From Gracilimonas sp964505215 (GTDB lineage: Bacteria; Bacteroidota; Rhodothermia; Balneolales; Balneolaceae): 64,000 nt of DNA. Location of the stretch: positions 157,955 to 221,954 of the forward strand of contig CAZDGU010000005.1 of the NCBI GenBank assembly GCA_964505215.1. The letters run 5' to 3'. The notes beneath the pieces are model-generated. The model was given only the letters and a program-made list of their open reading frames with translations, did no database searches and was not told the origin of the DNA. Shown here in pieces: positions 8,204 through 17,056 of the stretch; the stretch's first letter is position 1; each line of letters opens with the position of its first letter. The translations under genes were made by a program, and so were the position numbers.

Positions 8204-9085
8204 TTACTGGCTACGTTGGGTAACCACTCCATTTTCATCGGAAATCACAATTTCTACTCGTCGGTTTTGCTGTCGCCCGGCTTCGTTCATATTGGTAGCC
8301 ACAGGAAACTTCTCTCCGTATCCAATCGTTTTTATTCTTTGGGATGAAATTCCGGCATTAACCAAAGCATTTCTAAGCGCTTCAGCCCGGCGTTTGGATA
8401 AATTTCGGTTATACTCTGCCTCACCCACGCTATCGGTAAAACCTTCAATTTGCACGGTTCTTTCCGGGTACTCGCGCAGAAAAGAAGCCAGTTCATTCAC
8501 TACTTTGGTAGCCCCTCCTTTCAGGTTCGAGCTGTCAAAGTCGAAGAGTACATCGCTTAGCGTCAGCACCATTCCGCGTTCGCTTTGTTTAGCTTCCATT
8601 TCGGAAAGCCGGTCGGCCAGTTCGCGGGCTTCCCGTCGGGCACGTTCGGCCTCAACTCGTTCTTTTTCTACCTGCTCAAGTGCTTGTTTGGCCCTTTGCT
8701 CTGCGGCAATGGCTTCGGCTTTTCGGGCTTCAATAAGTACTTGTTTTCGCTCGGCCTCGGCACGTTCTACCTCATCCTGAGCTGCATTCAGCTTTGCTGT
8801 TTCTTCCGCAATTTTTGTTTTTTGCTTAGCAATATAGGCGTAATGTTCAATCAACTCTTTATCGCCTTTTTCTTTCCAAATATCTTCGCTTTCCTCTAAC
8901 GCCTCTTCAGCTTCTTTAAGAGCAACAGGCGCTTTCATCACTACCAAAGAGTCGTTTTCTGCTTTTTTATAATCCTCTTTTGCCTGACTTAACAGCGGGT
9001 TGTTTTGTGGCGGACCGCCGCACGCTGTGGCAATAAAGGAAATCACTAAAAGACCAATAATTGTATGTATTGTTGAAAGTTTCAT
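8204..9085 (-). CDS. OmpA-family peptidoglycan-associated lipoprotein with coiled coil
   Basis: The 293-residue protein has a lipoprotein signal (hydrophobic run, lipid-acceptor Cys22 in IATACGG). Residues 30-175 are a charged, alanine/glutamate-rich coiled coil of the DUF4398 kind. Residues 178-285 are an OmpA C-terminal domain: VLFDFDSSNLK, IEGFTDSVG, then NLSKRRAEALRNAL. The conserved Asp and Arg that hold diaminopimelate are present. It probably tethers the outer membrane to peptidoglycan. The gene lies 11 bp after a DUF4398 lipoprotein gene and shares its terminator. Confidence 0.85.
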   Translation of the reverse strand: MKLSTIHTIIGLLVISFIATACGGPPQNNPLLSQAKEDYKKAENDSLVVMKAPVALKEAEEALEESEDIWKEKGDKELIEHYAYIAKQKTKIAEETAKLNAAQDEVERAEAERKQVLIEARKAEAIAAEQRAKQALEQVEKERVEAERARREARELADRLSEMEAKQSERGMVLTLSDVLFDFDSSNLKGGATKVVNELASFLREYPERTVQIEGFTDSVGEAEYNRNLSKRRAEALRNALVNAGISSQRIKTIGYGEKFPVATNMNEAGRQQNRRVEIVISDENGVVTQRSQ

Positions 9086-9096
9086 ACCGATATCCC

Positions 9097-9462
9097 CTAC
9101 TTATTTTTATTTAGATTATTCTCAATTTCCTGCTTCAGCACCTTTATGCTTTCCCGAAGCTCGGCAACAGCTTTTTGTGCCTTCTCGGAGAGTGATTTAA
9201 TCTGCGCAAGCTCGGCATCTACCATGGCACGATCGGCTACTCGCTTCGCTTTTTCATATTTCTCTTTATTTACCAGCTCCTGTGCTTTATCCAGTTTTTT
9301 GCGGGCTTCACGGATTTCAAGCGGAGCATAATTTTCGGCTCCTACCTGTTCGGCCTGCTGGATGGAAGCTTTAGTTTGGGTAAGTTTTTCGGTGGGTGGC
9401 TTGGTGCTGGCGCAAGCTCCCATTACAAAAACGGTGGCGGTAAATAGTATCAGTTTTTTCAT
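9097..9462 (-). CDS. DUF4398-type lipoprotein
   Basis: A 121-residue lipoprotein: the signal MKKLILFTATVFVMGAC gives acceptor Cys17. The mature part is almost entirely helical and charged (PLEIREARKKLDKAQELV, KAKRVADRAMVDAELAQ), resembling the coiled-coil half of the OmpA protein downstream. It is the first gene of a two-gene operon. The pair probably acts together in the periplasm at the envelope; the molecular role is not known. Confidence 0.7.
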   Translation of the reverse strand: MKKLILFTATVFVMGACASTKPPTEKLTQTKASIQQAEQVGAENYAPLEIREARKKLDKAQELVNKEKYEKAKRVADRAMVDAELAQIKSLSEKAQKAVAELRESIKVLKQEIENNLNKNK

Positions 9463-9699
9463 AGTAGTCAGTTTTTGGTTGCATTCAGTCTTTTATAATC
9501 TTTTAAGCCGGCAGATGTTCCCAACCTCAAATTGTGGCGCCCCATGAAGTCTCCAAAGTCACGGATTTTAGCTCTTTTTTCTTTTTTTGGTGATAGCAAG
9601 CTGAATCGCCTATTTGCTTCTTTTTACGAACAGAGGCTTTTCACCCTCATCTTTTTTTATAAATTGGTTGCACAAATCTCTAACTACAAAAACATTATT

Positions 9700-11010
9700 A
9701 TGAAGTCATTCCAAAGCCTATTGTTTGCTTTGGTTTGTGTGCTTTTATTTGGGGGAAATGGATTTTCACAATCTACCCCACAAGCATTTAAAGGCGCTCA
9801 AATCATCCCTATCTCCGGCGAGCCTATAAATAACGGAGTACTTGTTGTTCACAAAGGAAAAATAACCGCCGTGGGCGGGCCCAACACCCGCATTCCACGC
9901 AAAGCTGAAGTGCATGATGTTTCTGGCAAAATTATTATGCCCGGACTGATAGATACGCACTCTCATATTGGAGAAGGTGACGGCGGCGACCGCTCTTCTG
10001 CCATGCACCCGGATGTGCGCATTATGGATGCCATCAACCCAAGAAGCGATACGTTTTATAAAGCCCGCGCAGGTGGAATTACTTCCGTTAACGTGATGCC
10101 CGGTTCCGGCCATTTAATGAGCGGACAAACCGTTTATCTAAAGCTTCGCGAAGCAAATACCATCGACGATATGCTGCTTTACACTGATAAGGACAAAACC
10201 ATTTATGGCGGACTGAAGATGGCCAATGGAACCAATCCGATTGGAAGCGGAGCTTTTCCGGGAACCCGTGCAAAGTCAGCCGCTATGGTGCGTGAGCTAT
10301 TTGTAAAAGCACAAGAGTATAAAGCCAAAATAGACGCTGCCGATGGCGATGAAAGTAAAATGCCAAGCCGCGATATTGGCATGGAAACGCTGGTGGAAGT
10401 GCTGGAAGGAAAGCGAACCGTTCATAACCACACTCACCGACATGACGATATTTTAACCGCTATTCGTCTTTCTGAAGAGTTTGGGTACGACTTAGTGCTT
10501 CAGCACGTAAGTGAAGCCTGGCGCGTTGCTGACGAAATTGCCGCAGCAGGTGTTCCGGCTTCTATTATTACACTCGACTCTCCCGGTGGGAAGTTAGAAG
10601 TAAAAGATTTTAGCAATTCAAACGGTGCTGCACTTGAAAAAGCAGGCGTTATGACCGGCTTTCACACCGATGACGGCATTACCGATTCCAGATTATTCTT
10701 GCGCTCTGCCGCTTTAGGCGTTCGTGAAGGAATGAGCCGAAAAGCAGCTCTGGAAGCCGTTACCATTGCCAACGCAAAAATGATGAGAATTGACAAACGC
10801 ACCGGAACTCTTGATAAAGGCAAAGACGCGGATTTCATCATTCTCTCCGGCGATCCGTTCAGTGTTTATACACATGTTGAGCAAACGTGGATTGAAGGCT
10901 CTAAAGTTTTTGACCGCGCGAATGAAGATCACCGAAAATATGCAACCGGCGGATATGAAGCATATCGCGGACAGGTGCACACACATCACAGTAAGGGAGG
11001 ATTGAATTGA
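9700..11010 (+). CDS. Secreted amidohydrolase (imidazolonepropionase-like), catalytically intact
   Basis: I start at the ATG at 9700 because it precedes a clear signal peptide ending near GFSQ (residue 24); upstream in-frame codons lack one. The 436-residue product has the metal-dependent amidohydrolase fold: VSGKIIMPGLIDTHSHIGEG with the H-x-H pair His87/His89, the HNHTHRHDD segment (around 242-250), LQHVSEA (His269), and FHTDDGITDS (Asp324). The C-terminal TGTLDKGKDADFIIL strand is typical. It should hydrolyse a cyclic amide or peptide-like substrate outside the cytoplasm; the substrate is unknown. Its stop codon overlaps the start of a paralogue. Confidence 0.85.
   Translation: MKSFQSLLFALVCVLLFGGNGFSQSTPQAFKGAQIIPISGEPINNGVLVVHKGKITAVGGPNTRIPRKAEVHDVSGKIIMPGLIDTHSHIGEGDGGDRSSAMHPDVRIMDAINPRSDTFYKARAGGITSVNVMPGSGHLMSGQTVYLKLREANTIDDMLLYTDKDKTIYGGLKMANGTNPIGSGAFPGTRAKSAAMVRELFVKAQEYKAKIDAADGDESKMPSRDIGMETLVEVLEGKRTVHNHTHRHDDILTAIRLSEEFGYDLVLQHVSEAWRVADEIAAAGVPASIITLDSPGGKLEVKDFSNSNGAALEKAGVMTGFHTDDGITDSRLFLRSAALGVREGMSRKAALEAVTIANAKMMRIDKRTGTLDKGKDADFIILSGDPFSVYTHVEQTWIEGSKVFDRANEDHRKYATGGYEAYRGQVHTHHSKGGLN
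10993..11000 (+). promoter_or_regulatory. Shine-Dalgarno site selecting a TTG start
   Basis: AAGGGAGG lies six bases before the TTG at 11007. It supports the TTG as the start of the second amidohydrolase, and the coupling of the two genes. Confidence 0.55.
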
Positions 11011-12203
11011 AACTTTTTAAACATTTAGTACTTGTAACAGCACTTTTATTCGCAGCCCATGCACAGGTTGCAGAAGCACAAATTGCGGTAAAAGGAGAAA
11101 CGGTATATACCATGTCAGGAAATCCAATTTCTGACGGAGTAGTATTGGTGAAAGATGGAAAAATTGAAAATGTAGGCCCTGCCTCACGCGTCAACATTCC
11201 ATCTAATTATGAAGTGTATGAAGCCAAAGTGGTAACACCCGGCTTTATTGATGCACATTCTGTGGTAGGTTTAGCCGGATACCTGAATCAAAATCACGAT
11301 CAGGATCAGCTGGAAACTTCTAATGCCATTCAGCCCGAACTGCGTGCGATTGACGCCTATAATGCCCGTGAACGTCTGGTGGAATACTTGCGAAATAAAG
11401 GCATTACCACGGTTCACACCGGTCATGGTCCGGGCGCATTAATAAGCGGCCAAACCATGATTGTAAAAACAGCCGGCGAAACCGTAGATGATGCAGTTGT
11501 AGTTCCTGCTAAAATGCTTGCCTTCACGCTTGGCGATAATTTAAGAGCATTCAGCAAGCCCGGAACGCGCTCTAAAGGCATTGCTATGCTGCGCCAAAAG
11601 CTGATAAAAGCCCAAAACTACCTCGACAAAAGAAACGGCGACGATGACTATTCCAAAGATTTAGGAATGGAAGCGCTCGCCGACCTGCTGGAAGGTGAGT
11701 TAACGGCTTTAGTAACCGTTCACAGAGCCAATGATATTATGACGGCCATTCGCCTTCAGAAAGAGTTCGGCTTTCCAATGGTACTGGATGGCGCTTCTGA
11801 AGCTTATCTGGTGATGGATAAAATTAAGAAGTCAGGTTACTCTGTTATCATTCACCCCACAATGACGCGCACCTATGGAGGCAGCAAAAATGCTTCTATG
11901 GAAACGGCCGGCAAGCTATACAAAGCCGGAATTCCCGTGGCTTTCCAAAGTGGATACGAGGGTTACGTGCCTAAAACCCGCGTTGTACTGTACGAAGCAG
12001 GCGTAGCCGCAGCAAACGGACTTGGAAAGGAAAACGCCTTAAAAATGCTCACCATCGATGCCGCCAAGCTGTTGGATATCGACAAAAAAGTGGGCTCTTT
12101 AGAAAAAGGCAAAGATGCGGATATCTCTCTGTTTGATGGAGATCCTTTAGAATACACCACGCATGTAACAGGTGTAATTATTAATGGTAAAAAAGTGAAG
12201 TAA
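11007..12203 (+). CDS. Secreted amidohydrolase paralogue lacking catalytic residues
   Basis: The 398-residue product has a signal peptide ending near AEAQ (residue 25) and the same fold order as its upstream neighbour. The metal site is degraded: the H-x-H motif reads DAHSVV (only His84 kept), the position matching His269 upstream reads LDGASEA (no His), and the catalytic Asp region FHTDD reads FQSGY. The VHRANDIMTAIRL segment keeps one His (239). Overall fold strands such as GSLEKGKDADISLFDGDPL are intact, so the protein is maintained but probably inactive alone. The start is TTG at 11007, overlapping the upstream stop by four bases, which suggests coupled translation and perhaps a heteromeric complex. 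Confidence 0.8.
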   Translation: MKLFKHLVLVTALLFAAHAQVAEAQIAVKGETVYTMSGNPISDGVVLVKDGKIENVGPASRVNIPSNYEVYEAKVVTPGFIDAHSVVGLAGYLNQNHDQDQLETSNAIQPELRAIDAYNARERLVEYLRNKGITTVHTGHGPGALISGQTMIVKTAGETVDDAVVVPAKMLAFTLGDNLRAFSKPGTRSKGIAMLRQKLIKAQNYLDKRNGDDDYSKDLGMEALADLLEGELTALVTVHRANDIMTAIRLQKEFGFPMVLDGASEAYLVMDKIKKSGYSVIIHPTMTRTYGGSKNASMETAGKLYKAGIPVAFQSGYEGYVPKTRVVLYEAGVAAANGLGKENALKMLTIDAAKLLDIDKKVGSLEKGKDADISLFDGDPLEYTTHVTGVIINGKKVK

Positions 12204-12250
12204 TCACACAATCTCCCTTTTATAAACTGCGTGTATAACGCATTAAATTT

Positions 12251-12280
12251 AAAAAGCCGGGAGTGATTCCGGCTTTTTTT
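12251..12280 (+). terminator. Intrinsic terminator, possibly bidirectional
   Basis: AAAAAGCCGG and CCGGCTTTTT form a stem around an 8-nt loop, with seven T on the plus side and five A upstream. It lies between convergent genes and can serve both. Confidence 0.85.
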
Positions 12281-12314
12281 ATAACTATAAATCTGTGAAG
12301 AGTAATGTTTTGGA

Positions 12315-13382
12315 TTATTTTACTAACGTCAGCTTTTTGGTAATCTCTTGCGTATTGGTTTTTAAGCGGTAAATATAAACTCCGCTCGATAAATTTGAGG
12401 CATCAAAACTTACCTCATAAAAGCCTGATGATTTTTCTTCATTAACCAACTCAGCTACCTTTTCGCCAAGCAAATTATAAACGGAGAGATTTGTAAATGC
12501 AGGTTTTGCAAGTTCGTAGCTGATGGTTGTAGACGGATTGAACGGGTTCGGATAGTTTTGATTTAAACGCAGATCTGTAATCATTTCATCCTGCTCAATA
12601 GATGTACCGTTTTGTGCCTCTGCATTGGTAATTTTTCCCGCTTCTACGGTAACCACTCTTCTGTAACCGTTTATGGAAGTAATTACATATTCACCGGGTT
12701 TAACATCTCCAATTGCATAGTTCTCTCCATAATGAGGATGACTGCCAATGCCAACATCAGATAAATTATAGGTGAGCGAATAGCTGTATGTGTCATACGG
12801 CGGACGTGGTTTGGGGTCAGGAGAAATATTAACACGGGTTGAATTCGGTGCTCCGGGAACTTTCCCATAAATGGCTCCCATTCCTTCCATAGCAATAAAT
12901 AACTCCGGATTTTTCCTTCTTCTCGGAGCTTTATAACTGTCGTCGTTGTGATAACCTAAGTGCACTTCAAAATGCAAATGCGGACCTGTTACATTGCCCG
13001 TTGCTCCTGAAATAGCAATAGGCTCACCGGCTTGTACCGAATCGCCGAGAGCTACCAAATGCTTATCCAAATGGCAGTAAATGGTCATCATTTTATCATC
13101 ATACAAATAGCCGTCTATAACAAGGTGCGTACCACAGCTTCCATAAGTGTTAGCATAGCTGATTTTACCGGTATGTGCTGCATACACAGTATCATAAACC
13201 ATATCAATATCAAGACCGCCATGTGCTTGATTTGGGTTTCCATTTATATTTGGCTCTCCAAATAAATACCGTCCGTTTACCTGAATGGTATCATGCATAG
13301 GGCGGAAGAACTCAAAGGTTTGGGCTGATAGTGTATTGGTGAAAAATAACAGAAAAAGGGTGGGCAGTAGCTTATTAATCAT
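12315..13382 (-). CDS. Secreted M23 metallopeptidase with T9SS sorting domain
   Basis: I start at 13382 because MINKLLPTLFLLFF begins a clean signal peptide (cut after LSAQ, residue 21). The 355-residue product holds a LytM/M23 domain with all expected residues: AHGGLDID (His54, Asp58), IYCHLDK (His104) and GPHLHFEV (His135, His137). M23 enzymes cut peptidoglycan or other glycine-rich cross-bridges. Residues 200-265 form a small beta-rich linker domain. The C-terminus is a T9SS sorting domain (NQNYPNPFNPSTTISY to KKLTLVK). A paralogue lies 83 bp upstream in the same orientation. Confidence 0.88.
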   Translation of the reverse strand: MINKLLPTLFLLFFTNTLSAQTFEFFRPMHDTIQVNGRYLFGEPNINGNPNQAHGGLDIDMVYDTVYAAHTGKISYANTYGSCGTHLVIDGYLYDDKMMTIYCHLDKHLVALGDSVQAGEPIAISGATGNVTGPHLHFEVHLGYHNDDSYKAPRRRKNPELFIAMEGMGAIYGKVPGAPNSTRVNISPDPKPRPPYDTYSYSLTYNLSDVGIGSHPHYGENYAIGDVKPGEYVITSINGYRRVVTVEAGKITNAEAQNGTSIEQDEMITDLRLNQNYPNPFNPSTTISYELAKPAFTNLSVYNLLGEKVAELVNEEKSSGFYEVSFDASNLSSGVYIYRLKTNTQEITKKLTLVK

Positions 13383-13465
13383 TATAAAAGAACAATTTGA
13401 TGACGAGGAAAGAAAAGCAAAACTAAAGCTTCTGCCCTGATTGTGCAGAGCAGAAGCCAATTGAT

Positions 13466-14527
13466 TTATTTAAGTAGCGTGAATTTACGGGTAAGGACTT
13501 CTTGGCCAACCGTTAATCTGTACAAATAGATTCCGCTCGATAAATTAGATGCATTAAAAGACACATCATGTGTACCGGCAGACATTCTTTGGTTTTTAAG
13601 TAAAGCCACTTGCTTGCCCAGCATGTCATACACCGCAAGATTCACAAAACTGTTGTTCGGAATAGAGAAGTTAATAACCGTAGATGGGTTGAAGGGATTC
13701 GGATAATTTTGACTCAGCTGAATCTCATTAGCTATACTGTTTTCCTCTTCGTTTGAGGTAACAACAATACCTTCAACACTTATAATTTCACCGGCTTTTA
13801 CGGTAACTGTTTTTGTATAAGAACCGGAGGTTATGGTATATGTACCGGGCTTAACCTCTCCAATTACATAATTTTCGGAGTAAAACGGATCACTGCCCAC
13901 TTTCAAGGAGGTAAAGTCGTAGGTCAAAGTCCATCCGTAAGTTGTATATGGCGGGCGTGGTTTTGGGTCCGGATCAATATCTACTCTCGTTGCGTTTGTA
14001 GCATTTGGAACCGTACCCACAATAACTCCGGTATTTTCCATAGCAACCCATAGCTCAGGGTTCATGCGGCTATTGTCCAATTCCGTTTCGCCGGAATGCC
14101 AGCCATACCGAACTTCGAAATGTAATTTAGAACTTTCTGTATCACCGGTAGAGCCTGCTATTGCTATTGCATCACCGGCAGAAACTTCTTCACCTTGGGT
14201 AACTAACGATTTGCTTAAGTGACCATAAAAGGTGTTTATCTTTTCGTCTTTCCACATGCCGTCTAACACAATAAACTTTCCGGCAAAGGCATCTTCATCC
14301 GTAATACCAACTGTACCTGAATGTGCTGCATATACGGTATCTATACTCGAGGTTGTAAAGTCAACACCTGTTTGTGTTCCATTTGCAGAACTTGTTTCGC
14401 CAAACAGGTAGCTCCCGTTCATCGGTATATCATCCGAGACAGGTCGCACCAATCGCACCGCTTCTTGTGCCATCAGCGAGCCGCTGGCAAAGAGCACTGT
14501 TATCATTATTAGTAGAAAATTCTTCAT
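13466..14527 (-). CDS. M23-like T9SS cargo protein with missing catalytic residues
   Basis: The 353-residue product has a signal peptide ending at SLMAQ (21). It aligns along its whole length with the gene downstream, including IDTVYAAHSG, FYGHLSK, the DPDPKPRPPY linker and a T9SS sorting domain ending TRKFTLLK. At the metal site the motif H-x-x-x-D reads Q-T-G-V-D (Gln52 for the first His). The H-x-H motif reads KLHFEV (Lys134 for the first His). Asp56, His103 and His136 remain. It is therefore probably a non-catalytic partner, regulator or binding protein. It is the first gene of the pair. Confidence 0.82.
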   Translation of the reverse strand: MKNFLLIMITVLFASGSLMAQEAVRLVRPVSDDIPMNGSYLFGETSSANGTQTGVDFTTSSIDTVYAAHSGTVGITDEDAFAGKFIVLDGMWKDEKINTFYGHLSKSLVTQGEEVSAGDAIAIAGSTGDTESSKLHFEVRYGWHSGETELDNSRMNPELWVAMENTGVIVGTVPNATNATRVDIDPDPKPRPPYTTYGWTLTYDFTSLKVGSDPFYSENYVIGEVKPGTYTITSGSYTKTVTVKAGEIISVEGIVVTSNEEENSIANEIQLSQNYPNPFNPSTVINFSIPNNSFVNLAVYDMLGKQVALLKNQRMSAGTHDVSFNASNLSSGIYLYRLTVGQEVLTRKFTLLK

Positions 14528-14823
14528 AAGCTTAAATATTTAGTTAAAGGTTCGCGTTCAATCTATATAAATTAATTCAGTTTTAAAATAAACGCTTACT
14601 TGATTTTTTATAAATCAGGGCATCAGAGCTCTTTAAAACAAGATCAAAACTTATTTTTACAACTCAATTCTAACATGCCCGGCGGAGCATACCTCTGAGG
14701 AGCTGTGTTTAGCATGTTAAATTCGGAAGGTAGTTATTTATCAGCCGTCAGCTTTCAGGCTTCAGCTGTCAGCGATGTGCAGCCGGGTGATGGAATGGTT
14801 TCTGCAAATTATCACTCAGGATT

Positions 14824-14850
14824 CGATCTGACGGATTGCCCGTCTGATCG
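14824..14850. repeat. Hairpin with central mismatch (REP-like), copy 2
   Basis: The arms CGATCTGACGG and CCGTCTGATCG pair except for the central T opposite T, exactly as at 341-372. Relative to copy 1, one G-C pair is replaced by an A-T pair, with both arms changed. Confidence 0.55.
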
Positions 14851-14942
14851 ATGATTTAGGATTAGTTGGTCGAATTAAGCAACAGCCCGGACAAAAAAAG
14901 CACCTTTTGCGGGCGCTGCCTTGCATAACTCTGACCATTATT

Positions 14943-14994
14943 CAACCGCCGAAGCAATCTCGGGAATGTGGCAGTCCGTTTCATCAACGCTTTC
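14943..14994 (+). repeat. Imperfect direct repeat, first copy
   Basis: Begins CAACCGCCGAAGCAATCTCG and ends with TCATCAACG plus a few bases. It matches 15224-15277 with scattered differences. Confidence 0.6.
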
Positions 14995-15121
14995 TTTAAG
15001 CATCATTTTTATTTTGAACCGGGTGGTTCTGTACGATACTCCCAACGGGGTCGTTGGGAGCGAGCAAAATCCTGATCACTGTAATCTGTTCCTTGTTCAC
15101 TGACCTGGTTGCCTTTACCAT

Positions 15122-15180
15122 CCGTCAGACCGCACCAAAACGTATCCCGTCAGCCTAACCATATCCAGCGGTCAGACGGG
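15122..15180. repeat. Hairpin with central mismatch (REP-like), copy 3
   Basis: CCGTCAGACCGC and GCGGTCAGACGG pair except for a central A opposite A, with 34 nt between the arms. It is the reverse-complement arrangement of copies 1 and 2. It lies within the extra sequence of element copy A. Confidence 0.5.
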
Positions 15181-15223
15181 AAATTTTGCGAGGCGCCGTC
15201 CTACAGAACTAAGCCCAAAATAC

Positions 15224-15277
15224 CAACCGCCGAAGCAATCTCGGAAAATGTTGCAGCTGATCTCATCAACGCCGCCT
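15224..15277 (+). repeat. Imperfect direct repeat, second copy
   Basis: The partner of 14943-14994. It lies inside the 300-bp segment that element copy A has and copy B lacks. Confidence 0.6.
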
Positions 15278-15747
15278 TGGTGATCTGTTCGCTTACGAAC
15301 CTGGATTGGCCGGGATTTTGGGGATTTATAAGGTTAGCAACAATCAAACAGCACACTCGGTATTTTAAGGCTACTTAACTCAAATAAACGCAGCTGTATA
15401 TCAACACGTTCTCCTCCTTGCGAAGGAGGAGACAGAGGAGGTCGGAATGGTGGAATTTGCTCATATCCATTTAGAGGAATGATTTGATTTGCGATAGACC
15501 GAGCGACCGAGTTGCGATGGACGATTTGTTGGGGAATGGTTATTGGGGAATTGATTATTTGTTAATCGGGCTTTCTGTTTAATGCTCAAAACTCATACCC
15601 CATCTCAGCCATCAAAAAAATCACCCCTATCACAGTTCAAAGCAAGGGCTCGCATGCTCATCTTATGCACACCTCCGGTTTTAGCTGAAAGATGAATAAT
15701 GATAGCTGAGCGCTCACTTCCTCATTCCACAGCGCTCCATTTATCGG

Positions 15748-16959
15748 CTATCGGCCTTGTACTCTTTTGCGGAGCTTCATGGTGGTTTTGTACTGCTTGT
15801 TTTGGCGCACCAGGTGCAGCGTCATGTCTTCTCCTTCTTCGTAATCACGCATCAGTGCCCATGCGTGCATTTCGCTGGTAACGCGCTGGTCGCCAATTTG
15901 GGTGATTACATCTCCGGGCATAATTCCGCATTCATAAGCAGGGCCGTTTTTATTTACTTCCGTCACAAAAAGCCCAAGCACGCGCGGAATTTGCGGATAT
16001 TTCATAATGAGCTGTCGTGTAACGGGCTTGAACTTCATACCGGGATCGTAGGCCAGAGAAACGGAACCGGATGCCTTCAGCTGAGATATTATTTTTTGAA
16101 CCCGATTGCTGGGAATGGCAAATCCCAATCCCACAAAACCATGACCGGTTCCGCCTGTAAAAATAAACGTATTCACGCCCATCACCTCACCATTACTGTT
16201 TACCAGCGGGCCGCCGGAATTCCCGTGATTAATAGCTGCATCCGTTTGTATCATCTCTACATACACGCGTGGGTCTTTGGGATCCGGACGGAAATCTCGC
16301 TCCTTAGCGCTTACAACGCCAACCGTAACCGATGGCTGACCATCAGCAAATAACCCGAATGGATTTCCCATGGCAATAGTCCATTCACCTACCATTATTT
16401 CATCCGAATTGGCAAACTTTACATAGGGAAATTTCTTTCGATCGCTTTTTATTTTCAGGAGAGATAAATCGGCCAGCTCATCGGAGCCCAGCAGCTCGGC
16501 TTGGTAACTGTTCCCATCGGAGAGTGCCACCATGATGGTTTTGGAATTTTTACTGGCTACATGCTCGTTGGTTACCACTAATCCGTCTTCACTTATAATA
16601 AATCCCGAGCCGGAGCTTTTTACTTCGCGCTGAACCGGTACGTCAAAGTATCGAAAAAAGAATGCGTCAAATTCGCGTGTGTATCCTCTTTGAAGTTCCG
16701 TTACCGTAATACTGACTACCGCCGGGCCGGCTTTATCAACCGCATTAGTGATGGCATTTCGGCGGGTATCATCAACAGAAATTCCGGGCTGCTCGGCTTG
16801 AATTTCTTTTTGCTGAATGGAAGAATTGGTTTGTGTTGAACTTACCGAATCTGCCACCAAAACCGGTGATGTGGAATTTTGTGGAGTTTGTTGTTGGACA
16901 TCATTACAGCCTGCAGCTGCAAATAGGAAAAGGAACAAAGGAATTAAGGTTCTCATCAT
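15748..16959 (-). CDS. HtrA/DegP-like serine protease, predicted lipoprotein
   Basis: The 403-residue product begins with a lipoprotein signal (AAAGCND, acceptor Cys18) and a low-complexity Gln/Ser/Thr linker to about residue 60. The trypsin-like domain has the full triad: His133 in VVTNEHVAS, Asp164 in ADLSLLKI and Ser248 in NHGNSGGPLV. One PDZ domain follows (about 300-398, with GPAYECGIMPGDVITQIGDQRV). This is the one-PDZ DegS-like size, but a lipid anchor replaces the usual transmembrane helix, so it probably works on the periplasmic face of a membrane. Its role is inferred as quality control of envelope proteins. It is monocistronic; no heat-shock promoter could be assigned. Confidence 0.88.
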   Translation of the reverse strand: MMRTLIPLFLFLFAAAGCNDVQQQTPQNSTSPVLVADSVSSTQTNSSIQQKEIQAEQPGISVDDTRRNAITNAVDKAGPAVVSITVTELQRGYTREFDAFFFRYFDVPVQREVKSSGSGFIISEDGLVVTNEHVASKNSKTIMVALSDGNSYQAELLGSDELADLSLLKIKSDRKKFPYVKFANSDEIMVGEWTIAMGNPFGLFADGQPSVTVGVVSAKERDFRPDPKDPRVYVEMIQTDAAINHGNSGGPLVNSNGEVMGVNTFIFTGGTGHGFVGLGFAIPSNRVQKIISQLKASGSVSLAYDPGMKFKPVTRQLIMKYPQIPRVLGLFVTEVNKNGPAYECGIMPGDVITQIGDQRVTSEMHAWALMRDYEEGEDMTLHLVRQNKQYKTTMKLRKRVQGR

Positions 16960-17056
16960 AAAAAATGGCGTGCATTTTAATATTTTTCCGGAGTGATAAC
17001 TTAGAAGCTAACGTAGAATCACCCCAAGCATTGCTTATTTCTTTACGCTTTGTTGA

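Larger units (their letters stand above)
15005..15690 (+). repeat. Interspersed intergenic element, copy A
   Basis: Two blocks (15005-15070 and 15371-15690) match 24454-24521 and 24531-24840 in the same order and orientation. Shared pieces include TTGAACCGGGTGGTTCTGTA, CGTTGGGAGCGAG, GGAGGTCGGAATGGTGGAAT and GCGATGGACGATTTGTTGGG. Copy A carries about 300 bp of extra sequence between the blocks. Frames are not conserved between copies. Confidence 0.75.
14528..15747. other. Repeat-rich spacer without a convincing gene
   Basis: About 1.2 kb with no gene I can support. It contains two mismatched hairpins (14824-14850, 15122-15180), a cluster of TCAGC-type repeats (14741-14773), an imperfect 54-bp direct repeat (14943-14994 and 15224-15277), and a diverged copy of an element also found at 24454-24840. 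Short open frames here simply cross these repeats. Confidence 0.65.

Noticed and set aside
9532..9699. Upstream extension of the first amidohydrolase
   Set aside because: The extension precedes a clear signal peptide starting at 9700 and would bury it, so the shorter start is preferred.
13383..13460. N-terminal extension of the M23 peptidase
   Set aside because: Same reason: the signal peptide begins at 13382.
14921..15378. Two short open frames of 60 and 89 codons
   Set aside because: They lie in the repeat-rich spacer, cross repeat blocks, and lack start signals or conserved domains.
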